A stretch of DNA of 8,732 nucleotides from Desulfococcus sp. (GTDB lineage: Bacteria > Desulfobacterota > Desulfobacteria > Desulfobacterales > Desulfosalsimonadaceae), in assembly GCA_024641805.1 (NCBI GenBank), contig JAHECJ010000060.1:1-8732 (forward strand). The letters run 5' to 3'. A program made the translations under genes and the position numbers. Below, piece by piece: positions 1 to 5,737 of this stretch. Each line of letters begins with the position of its first letter. Position 1 is the stretch's first letter. A model generated the notes under the pieces. It was not told the origin of the DNA. It did no database searches and was given only the letters and a program-made list of their open reading frames with translations.

Positions 1-46
1 GCTTATAACACAGCAAATGGGCGAATCAGGCTTGTGAGACATTCGG

Positions 47-2035
47 CTACCCCAAATCCACGGTCAGCACATCCCGCCTTGCGTCAACATGCGTAATGGT
101 GACCCGGACCAGGTCCTGGGGTTTGAGGTTCCAGTGGCCGGAAGAGCCGAGCTTGCATTCAACGAGGTAGGAAGTCAGAAGAATGATATATTTGTCCCTG
201 AGTTTATTCAGGACGATGGCTTCCTCTTTGGCCCCGACCTGCTTCTCAAGATATTTCAGCAGCCAGTAACGATTTCTTCTCATCTGCACCATGCCGGCAT
301 TCATTAACGGCTGTTTGAGGAACTGCAGCATGTTTTCGATCTCGTCGGTTGAATAAGGCTTCTCCATATAAAAACAGGCGCGGATCTGACGCTGGGTGAC
401 CAGGTCAAAATATTTGCGGATGGGGGATGTGGCGGTCACATACTTGTCCAGCCCCAGTCCGGAATGCGATTCCGGGTTCGGAGAAATAATCACCCGGTTG
501 AGCATCCTGCGCTGCATCCAGTTTTGAAACAGGGTAACTTCTTTTTTCTGGCTGTACAGCCGGGCTTTGGGTTCGGGCTGCCCCCGGAAAATGGCCGGCA
601 TGTTGTGATCTGCCAGAAACCTTGCCATCATCCAGTTGGCCAGGATCATCATCTCGGAAACAAACATCCTCCCGGGACTTTCCCTGTCGAGCTTTCGGAT
701 ACTGATATCGCCGTTTTCAAATATCCGGATGCTGGTTTCCGGGATCGTTATCTGAATCGCCCCGTTTGACAGCCGTTTCCGTCTGAAATTACAGGCGATT
801 TCATAGAGCAGCCAGATGGATTCATCGGTATCCACCATCAGGTCGACATCATTATAGGACAGTTGCCGCCCCACCCGGATGATGGAGGGGACCACTTCAA
901 AGTCAAAAACCTCGGCAAACCTGCTGATTTTAACAAAAATACTGATGGCAGGCCGGATTTCACCGACTTTCAGGCTGCAAATATTTTCAGCCAGCCGGGG
1001 GGGCATCATTGAAATCTTCATATCCGGCATATAAATGGACGTTCCCCGGCGTATCACTGCCTGATCAATGATATCTCCTTTTGCGACATATTCACCGACA
1101 TCCGCGATGTGCACCCCGACACGATAAAACCCGCCTTCCGATTCAATGCTGATCGCATCGTCAAAATCAAGGGTCCCCTGACCGTCAATGGTCATTAAGG
1201 GAAGCGAAGTCAAATCCGTCCGGCGAGTGGACAATGCTCCGGCATCCACACTATCAGGGATGGTATCGGCTTTTTTTAAGGCGGCATCCGAAAAAGTCTC
1301 CGGTATGTCAAACCGTTTCAGGTCCGTATTATAATCGGGGTCCCAGACGCCGAGCTTGACCATAACGTCGAATATTTTTTCTTCATTCGCAACGCCTGCC
1401 CGGGCCAGAATGGCACGCCCCTCCGCGCACTGCGGGCTTTCTTTTCCAAACAGATAATAGGATTTCAGGATTTCCGACACAGGCGCTTTGTCTTCCGTCA
1501 GTATGCCGGCGGGACCGTCCAGAACTTTTTTCAACCAGTCCCCGCCTTCTTCGATCAACTGATTTCGGAGCTCTTTCTCCTTTTCCCGGATGATATTTTT
1601 TTCAACTTCGTCCTCTGAATGCGGGAAAAAAGAATCATGGTTAAATTTAAAATAGATCCGGTTCTCAAAACATGCCCGGATAACAGCCGCTTCATGGTCC
1701 CCGCTTGCGATATTGGGAAAGCAGAGCGCGGTCATGGTGGCAAGATCAACCCATTCGCCGATGGGGGACAGGACTTCCCATAATTCCCGGATATCGACAA
1801 TGCCGCTTAAGGATTTCCGCCGGACCGCAGTTTCCTTTAATGCGGCAATGAGCTTATCCCGGCCGCCATTCATCTTCAGACGAATGCCCGAAATATGGGA
1901 TAGACGGCTGATCTTCTGACTCACCTCACGGTTGTTTTCATTCAGAAGACGCACGTTCTGGTCATTCAATTCCAGAATCACCGCGCAGAAAATTTTCTGC
2001 TGGTCTATATATTCAACAATTGTTCCAAGTTCCAT
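47..2035 (-). CDS. RNase II/R-family 3'-5' exoribonuclease (RNB domain protein)
   Basis: This 662-residue protein is predicted to degrade single-stranded RNA processively from the 3' end in the cytoplasm. The RNB catalytic domain spans about residues 265-600. The metal-binding cluster reads TIDGQGTLDFDDA, giving D284, D290, D292 and D293, with the same spacing as the four aspartates of E. coli RNase II (D201, D207, D209, D210). The TSPIRKYFDL motif near residue 536 supplies the conserved catalytic-pocket Arg (R540). The last 50 or so residues look like a short S1/OB-type RNA-binding domain. The first 50 residues could be a small beta-barrel. Residues 60-250 are largely helical and do not look like the paired cold-shock domains of E. 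coli RNase II or RNase R. The length is close to RNase II (644) and well below RNase R (813). The start at 2035 has no Shine-Dalgarno sequence. It was kept because the reading frame and N-terminus look natural and a promoter sits just upstream. The family is certain; the RNase II versus RNase R label is not. Confidence 0.93.
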   Translation of the reverse strand: MELGTIVEYIDQQKIFCAVILELNDQNVRLLNENNREVSQKISRLSHISGIRLKMNGGRDKLIAALKETAVRRKSLSGIVDIRELWEVLSPIGEWVDLATMTALCFPNIASGDHEAAVIRACFENRIYFKFNHDSFFPHSEDEVEKNIIREKEKELRNQLIEEGGDWLKKVLDGPAGILTEDKAPVSEILKSYYLFGKESPQCAEGRAILARAGVANEEKIFDVMVKLGVWDPDYNTDLKRFDIPETFSDAALKKADTIPDSVDAGALSTRRTDLTSLPLMTIDGQGTLDFDDAISIESEGGFYRVGVHIADVGEYVAKGDIIDQAVIRRGTSIYMPDMKISMMPPRLAENICSLKVGEIRPAISIFVKISRFAEVFDFEVVPSIIRVGRQLSYNDVDLMVDTDESIWLLYEIACNFRRKRLSNGAIQITIPETSIRIFENGDISIRKLDRESPGRMFVSEMMILANWMMARFLADHNMPAIFRGQPEPKARLYSQKKEVTLFQNWMQRRMLNRVIISPNPESHSGLGLDKYVTATSPIRKYFDLVTQRQIRACFYMEKPYSTDEIENMLQFLKQPLMNAGMVQMRRNRYWLLKYLEKQVGAKEEAIVLNKLRDKYIILLTSYLVECKLGSSGHWNLKPQDLVRVTITHVDARRDVLTVDLG

Positions 2036-2043
2036 AGTTTGAT

Positions 2044-2072
2044 TGGATAACAGGGGGATAGGGTAATGTCAA
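2044..2072 (-). promoter_or_regulatory. Candidate sigma70-type promoter for the exoribonuclease gene
   Basis: On the minus strand a perfect TTGACA (2067-2072) is followed after exactly 17 bp by TATCCA (2044-2049), which matches the -10 consensus at three of six positions. The -10 ends only 8 bp before the ATG at 2035, so transcription would begin about at the start codon. A second possible -10, a perfect TATAAT at 2138-2143 on the same strand, has only a poor -35 (TCCATA) 17 bp upstream. It would give a leader of about 95 nt. Confidence 0.4.
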
Positions 2073-2086
2073 TGAACCTGACGTAT

Positions 2087-2110
2087 AAAAAAACCGGCAG
2101 AAGATCCAGC
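2087..2110 (-). terminator. Weak terminator-like hairpin with a run of seven T, between transporter and ribonuclease genes
   Basis: Read on the minus strand, GCTGG (2106-2110) can pair with CCGGT (2093-2097) across an 8-nt loop. The T run at 2087-2093 begins at the end of this stem. The stem is only five pairs and two of them are G-U, so the structure is weak. It could end transcription of the upstream CNNM/CorC gene, or act in a leader if the TATAAT at 2138-2143 is used. Confidence 0.3.
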
Positions 2111-2172
2111 ATGAAAAAAATCAATTAAATACGGATGATTATATCTATACACACCAAAAATATGGACAGCGT

Positions 2173-2206
2173 GCCAGCTGGTTCCGGGCTTCGCAAAACC
2201 GCCGGC
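2173..2206 (-). terminator. Stem-loop 21 nt downstream of the CNNM/CorC stop codon
   Basis: AACCGCCGGC (2197-2206) and GCCAGCTGGTT (2173-2183) form a ten-pair stem with one bulged base, one G-U pair and a 13-nt loop. The nearest T run on the minus strand (2156-2160) lies about 12 nt past the stem, too far for a classical intrinsic terminator. It may be a 3'-end protecting hairpin or a weak terminator for the transporter transcript. Confidence 0.3.
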
Positions 2207-2227
2207 AAATCTAAGACGGGCAGGATT

Positions 2228-3469
2228 TTATCGGCGTTTGACGATAAAGGTTTTGATCCGGTTTCCATCCATTTCCTTGATGGTGATAAGGTAGCGGTCA
2301 ATGACGATCTGTTCATTTTCCTTCGGGATTTTACCGATCTGCTCCAGCACATAGCCGGAAAACGTCTCATACTCAATGGATGCCGGAATATCCATATGAA
2401 TCAGCTGGTTGACCGTTTCAATATCCGCCGCGCCCAAAACCAGCCATTCCTTGTTCCGAAGCTGAACCACTGGCTGCTTGATAATATCGGTCTCGTCAAC
2501 AATATCGCCCACAATGGCTTCCAGGACATCTTCAAGCGTCACAATGCCCGTGACCTCTCCATATTCGTTGACCACGATGGCGGCATGATCCTTACGCGTC
2601 CTGAACTGATTCAGCAGCTGATCCAGTTTCTTGTTTTCCGGCACAAAATAAGGTTCCCGCATGATTTCCTCGATCGCAATCGCTCCGCCTGCCGTGGCCT
2701 GCTGTCTGAATAAATCCTTTATGTTCACCATCCCGACGATATGATCAATATCCCCGTCAATTACCGGGATCCGGGTAAATCCGGACTTCAGAATCTCCTC
2801 AAGACGGGGTTCCTCGGACTTGTCTATGACAAACATGTCCGCGCTGGGTGTCATAATATACGAGACATTGATATCATCCATTTTAACGATATTATTGATC
2901 AGCTCCTTTTCATCGGGGTTGATCTGGCCCTCCTCGTGAACGACATCCACAAAGGATATCAATTCTTCTTCCGTCACTCGCGGCGCTGATTTGACGCGGC
3001 CGGTGAGCAGGGGAATAAAATTTAAAAAAAGAATGATCGGGTAAAACGCATAGGACAGCCAGTAAATAGGGAAGATCACCGCTTTTGCAATCATAATGTT
3101 ATTTCGGGTCGCAAGCGATTTGGGAAAAATTTCTCCAAAAACCAGAATCATGAAGGTCATGATGCCGGTTGCTATACCGACAGCCATTCTGCTGGTATTC
3201 GTATCCCCGGTTCCGGAAAAATACGTAATTGAAATCGCCGTTGCCAGTGCGGAGGCGCCGATGTTCACCAGATTGTTGCCGATTAAAATGGTCGTCAGAA
3301 GCGTATGCGGGTCTTCCTTCATTTTTAAAATCAGTTGAGTAGCTCTGCCTGGTTCTTTTGCAATGAACTTTGCTTTTGCCCGGCCGATGGAAAATAGTGA
3401 GGTCTCGGATGCTGAAAAAAATGCGGACAAAATCAGCAAAAACAATAATAAAATTAAATCTCCTGACAT
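2228..3469 (-). CDS. CNNM/CorC (HlyC/CorC) family transporter with CBS pair, probable Mg2+/divalent cation efflux
   Basis: This inner-membrane protein has 413 residues and the standard three-part architecture. An N-terminal CNNM (DUF21) membrane domain covers about residues 1-150. It has hydrophobic segments near 3-25, 58-80, 96-115 and 125-152, and the family motifs SASETSLFS (19-27), GNNLVN (64-69) and GEIFPKSLA (112-120). Two CBS motifs follow at about 200-260 and 270-322, ending in NEYGEVTGIVTLEDVLE, typical of this family. A C-terminal CorC/HlyC domain covers about 335-412. Family members bind ATP-Mg at the CBS pair and move Mg2+ out of the cell, in characterised cases coupled to Na+. 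The older haemolysin label is historical. The substrate here is inferred. The start is well supported by AGGAG eight bases upstream and by the typical short N-terminus before the first helix. Length is normal and no key motif is missing. The gene is divergent from the ABC operon and co-directional with the ribonuclease gene. Confidence 0.93.
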   Translation of the reverse strand: MSGDLILLLFLLILSAFFSASETSLFSIGRAKAKFIAKEPGRATQLILKMKEDPHTLLTTILIGNNLVNIGASALATAISITYFSGTGDTNTSRMAVGIATGIMTFMILVFGEIFPKSLATRNNIMIAKAVIFPIYWLSYAFYPIILFLNFIPLLTGRVKSAPRVTEEELISFVDVVHEEGQINPDEKELINNIVKMDDINVSYIMTPSADMFVIDKSEEPRLEEILKSGFTRIPVIDGDIDHIVGMVNIKDLFRQQATAGGAIAIEEIMREPYFVPENKKLDQLLNQFRTRKDHAAIVVNEYGEVTGIVTLEDVLEAIVGDIVDETDIIKQPVVQLRNKEWLVLGAADIETVNQLIHMDIPASIEYETFSGYVLEQIGKIPKENEQIVIDRYLITIKEMDGNRIKTFIVKRR

Positions 3470-3477
3470 TTATAATG

Positions 3478-3482
3478 CTCCT
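3478..3482 (-). promoter_or_regulatory. Ribosome binding site AGGAG of the CNNM/CorC gene
   Basis: On the minus strand AGGAG ends 8 nt before the ATG at 3469 and fixes that start. It lies only 3 nt downstream, in the mRNA sense, of a strong hairpin at 3486-3513, so folding of the leader could affect ribosome access. Confidence 0.75.
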
Positions 3483-3485
3483 GGT

Positions 3486-3520
3486 TGACTCCGGCGGATA
3501 ATCCGTCGAGTTGTTTTTTT
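3486..3520 (+). terminator. Intrinsic-terminator-shaped hairpin plus T7 on the plus strand
   Basis: The left arm 3486-3498 pairs with the right arm 3502-3513. ACTC pairs with GAGT and GGCGGA with TCCGTC, with two flanking wobble pairs, one bulged C at 3492 and a TAA loop at 3499-3501. Seven T (3514-3520) follow immediately. This is the best terminator shape in the window, yet no plus-strand gene lies upstream of it. It could stop antisense transcripts entering the intergenic region. The same inverted repeat also forms a hairpin in the leader of the CNNM/CorC mRNA. Confidence 0.55.
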
Positions 3521-3561
3521 CAAAAAATACTCACTTCTCTCAAATAATGAGATTTATCACG

Positions 3562-3579
3562 CGCCGGATGATACCGGCG
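3562..3579. repeat. Perfect 6-bp GC inverted repeat (hairpin)
   Basis: CGCCGG (3562-3567) and CCGGCG (3574-3579) are perfect complements around the loop ATGATA. The stem is all G-C inside an AT-rich region, so it should fold on either strand. No T run follows on either side, so it is not an intrinsic terminator. Confidence 0.6.
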
Positions 3580-3674
3580 AAACGCATCTTATTGAAACCG
3601 TTAAGAATGAACTGATTAAATTAAACAGGAATAATAAGAATCACAGATGTCCAAAAGGGCTCCTGATCAAAGAA

Positions 3675-3708
3675 ACCATGACAATAAACATCGCCTGTTT
3701 CTCATGGT
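3675..3708. repeat. Two-part imperfect palindrome (extended hairpin)
   Basis: The outer arms ACCATGA (3675-3681) and TCATGGT (3702-3708) pair perfectly. Inside them AAACA (3686-3690) pairs with TGTTT (3696-3700) around a TCGCC loop. The two stems are separated by an asymmetric internal loop of four bases against one. It would fold in RNA from either strand. On the minus strand it falls in the predicted CNNM/CorC leader. Confidence 0.6.
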
Positions 3709-3750
3709 ACAATAATATTTTGCAATGCATCATCCTGATAATAAAACTTA

Positions 3751-3779
3751 ACTACACTATTTCATAATCTATTTGTAAA
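3751..3779 (-). promoter_or_regulatory. Candidate sigma70-type promoter for the CNNM/CorC gene
   Basis: On the minus strand TTTACA (3774-3779, five of six consensus) is followed after 17 bp by TGTAGT (3751-3756, four of six). Transcription would start near 3744, giving a leader of about 275 nt that contains all three hairpins of this gap. In AT-rich DNA such matches arise by chance, so this is tentative. Confidence 0.3.
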
Positions 3780-3825
3780 CAGATTTCAATCAAGTTGACA
3801 CTATATCATAAATACCATCTTGCTG

Positions 3826-3848
3826 CCAAATGATAGCACCATATTTGG
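3826..3848. repeat. Operator-like inverted repeat CCAAAT-N11-ATTTGG
   Basis: The perfect 6-bp half-sites (3826-3831 and 3843-3848) have centres 17 bp apart. They sit 2 bp before a TTGACA at 3851-3856 that points towards the ABC genes. The arrangement suits a dimeric regulator, but no regulator gene is present and the half-site is short. Confidence 0.3.
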
Positions 3849-3881
3849 AATTGACAATATCCGTAAAAAAATAAATCTTGT

Positions 3882-3910
3882 TTTACATTTGTCCAATCTT
3901 TCAATAAAAA
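3882..3910 (+). promoter_or_regulatory. Candidate promoter for the ABC exporter operon
   Basis: TTTACA (3882-3887, five of six) and TAAAAA (3905-3910, four of six) are separated by 17 bp. Transcription would start near 3917, about 50 nt before the first ABC gene. Perfect TTGACA boxes at 3795-3800 and 3851-3856 are alternatives, but neither has a good -10 at 16-18 bp. Confidence 0.3.
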
Positions 3911-3967
3911 TCTAAAGTGTTGCCCGCAACCGTGATTAATTAATATATTGCGCAAAAATGGTACTGA

Positions 3968-5725
3968 ATGCAATCGTTTAGATTAATACAGCCCTATTTT
4001 TATCAGCGGCGTTATCTGATTATCACCGGAATCCTCTGCCTGATGGTGGTGGATACGCTCCAGTTATTCATTCCGCGTATCATCAAATGGGTGATTGACG
4101 ATCTCACATCATTACAAATTGATATCAGACAGTTATCCATATATGCCGCAGAAATAATCGGCATTGCGATTTTAATGGGGGCGCTCCGTTTTGTCTGGCG
4201 GCGATTTCTCATCGGCACGTCCCGGGTGATTGAAAAAGAACTCCGCGATAAATTATTTTTTCATATCCAGACTTTGTCAGCCGGGTATTTCGATCGGACA
4301 AAAACCGGAGATATCATGGCCCATGCCACCAATGACATCAATAATATCCGGATGGCGGTGGGAATGGGAATGGTGGCATTAACCGATGCAATCTTTCTGG
4401 GCAGCGCCGCCATCTGTTTTATGGCGTATATCAATGTCCGGCTCACCCTGTTTGCCTTAATTCCCATGCCGATGATCATATGGATGACCAGAAGCTTTGG
4501 GAGAAAAATGCACCGGCGGTATACAAAGGTGCAGGCAACATTTTCCGAAATCACCGAATCGGTCCGTGAAAGTTTTTCCGGAATCCGGATTGTCAAGGCA
4601 TTCAATCGTGAGAAAAGTGAGACCGACCGGGTTGCCGCAGTTTCTGAAAAATATATCCGGGAAAATCTCAAACTGATTAAAATCACGGGTAGTTTATTCC
4701 CCTTGATGGTTCTTTTCACCAACATAAGTTTAACCATCGTCTTATTTCTCGGCGGCCGGCAAACCATTACCGCGATCATCACCGCCGGTGATTTTGTCGC
4801 GTTCATCAGCTATCTGAATCTGCTGACATGGCCCATGATGGCCATGGGATGGGTGACCAACCTGATCCAGCGGGGATCAGCCTCCATTGACCGGATCAAC
4901 ACCATATTGGAAACCCAGCCGGAAATCACTGAACATCCACATCCCGCGGCAAAAAATAAAACCAGGGGTCAGATTCAATTTAAAAACGTTGGATTTTCTT
5001 TTAAATCATCCATCTCTCCTGTTTTATCAGATATTAATTTTAATGTTTCTCCCGGTTCCGTTCTGGGAATTGTCGGCCCTCAGGGAAGCGGCAAAACCAC
5101 ATTGCTTGAGCTGATCCCCAGAATCTATGACGTTTCATCTGGACTCATTCTTCTTGACGATCTGGACATCAAAGCTCTTAAACTCGGCGATCTCAGGAAA
5201 AGTATCGGGTTTGTTTCCCAGGAGCCGTTCCTGTTTTCAGGTTCCATCCGGGAAAATATTACATTCGGGGAGGCCGTCGATGAAGAAAAAATCATACAGG
5301 CAACCAAAGCGGCTGCCATGTATGAGACCATCACCGGGTTCACTGATGGATTTGAAACCGTCATCGGTGAAAAAGGCGTCATCCTTTCCGGCGGACAAAA
5401 GCAGCGGATTGTTCTTTCACGGGCATTGATCCACAATCCGCCGGTTCTGCTCCTGGACGACCCGGTCGGGCAGGTGGACACCCAGACGGCCGCGGCGATT
5501 ATCCGCACTATCCGGTCTTTGGCACGGGAAAGAACAATTATCATTGTTTCGCACCGGCTCGCGGCAGTCCAGTATGCGGATCAGATCATCGTGCTGGAAA
5601 ATGGTCGTATCACTGAATCCGGCACCCATGAATCGCTTCTTGCCTCCAATAACTATTACGCCAAATCATATGTTATTCAACGCACCGAAGAGCTGGCAAA
5701 AACAGACGATGGATTAAAAGAATAA
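3968..5725 (+). CDS. ABC exporter half-transporter, BmrC-like subunit with degenerate Walker B
   Basis: This inner-membrane subunit has 585 residues. A type IV ABC exporter membrane domain of six helices covers about residues 1-310 and a nucleotide-binding domain about 335-575. Visible motifs are the A-loop aromatic F345, Walker A GPQGSGKTT (370-378), Q-loop Q418, signature LSGGQ (473-477), Walker B VLLLDD (493-498) and H-loop H529. The catalytic Glu position after the Walker B Asp is Asp (D498), and the D-loop is GQVD rather than the usual SALD. In BmrC, TM287 and similar subunits the Glu-to-Asp change marks the degenerate ATP site of a heterodimer. The next gene, 12 bp away, is the expected partner with an intact Glu. 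An in-frame TGA at 3965-3967 directly precedes the ATG, so this is the furthest upstream start; no Shine-Dalgarno is visible. The substrate (drug, lipid or other amphiphile) cannot be read from sequence. Confidence 0.93.
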   Translation: MQSFRLIQPYFYQRRYLIITGILCLMVVDTLQLFIPRIIKWVIDDLTSLQIDIRQLSIYAAEIIGIAILMGALRFVWRRFLIGTSRVIEKELRDKLFFHIQTLSAGYFDRTKTGDIMAHATNDINNIRMAVGMGMVALTDAIFLGSAAICFMAYINVRLTLFALIPMPMIIWMTRSFGRKMHRRYTKVQATFSEITESVRESFSGIRIVKAFNREKSETDRVAAVSEKYIRENLKLIKITGSLFPLMVLFTNISLTIVLFLGGRQTITAIITAGDFVAFISYLNLLTWPMMAMGWVTNLIQRGSASIDRINTILETQPEITEHPHPAAKNKTRGQIQFKNVGFSFKSSISPVLSDINFNVSPGSVLGIVGPQGSGKTTLLELIPRIYDVSSGLILLDDLDIKALKLGDLRKSIGFVSQEPFLFSGSIRENITFGEAVDEEKIIQATKAAAMYETITGFTDGFETVIGEKGVILSGGQKQRIVLSRALIHNPPVLLLDDPVGQVDTQTAAAIIRTIRSLARERTIIIVSHRLAAVQYADQIIVLENGRITESGTHESLLASNNYYAKSYVIQRTEELAKTDDGLKE

Positions 5726-5737
5726 GTACTTGACACC

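Larger units (their letters stand above)
3470..3967. other. Divergent AT-rich intergenic region with hairpins and candidate promoters, no convincing gene
   Basis: This 498-bp gap separates the minus-strand CNNM/CorC gene from the plus-strand ABC operon. It is clearly richer in A+T than the flanking genes. It holds a terminator-shaped hairpin (3486-3520), a GC hairpin (3562-3579), a two-part palindrome (3675-3708), an operator-like inverted repeat (3826-3848), and palindromes GTTGCCCGCAAC (3919-3930) and TTGCGCAA (3948-3955). It also holds candidate promoters in both directions. Only tiny open frames exist: 29 codons on the plus strand (3678-3767) and 30 on the minus strand (3641-3733). Neither has a good ribosome binding site. 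I recognised no known riboswitch by eye. Confidence 0.7.

Noticed and set aside
1..46. Terminator or small gene downstream of the ribonuclease
   Set aside because: No inverted repeat with a T run and no open frame can be seen in these 46 bases. The window edge limits the view.
2135..2713. Plus-strand open frame of 192 codons overlapping the transporter gene
   Set aside because: It lies antisense to the CBS and CorC domains of a clear family member, has no recognisable domain, and is a shadow of that gene's reading frame.
3641..3733. Minus-strand 30-codon frame in the predicted transporter leader as an upstream ORF
   Set aside because: There is no properly spaced Shine-Dalgarno, no recognisable peptide pattern, and the promoter placing it in a leader is itself uncertain.
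3958..3981. Seven-codon frame (ATG at 3958) overlapping the first ABC start, as a coupling leader peptide
   Set aside because: It has no ribosome binding site and is too short to distinguish from chance.
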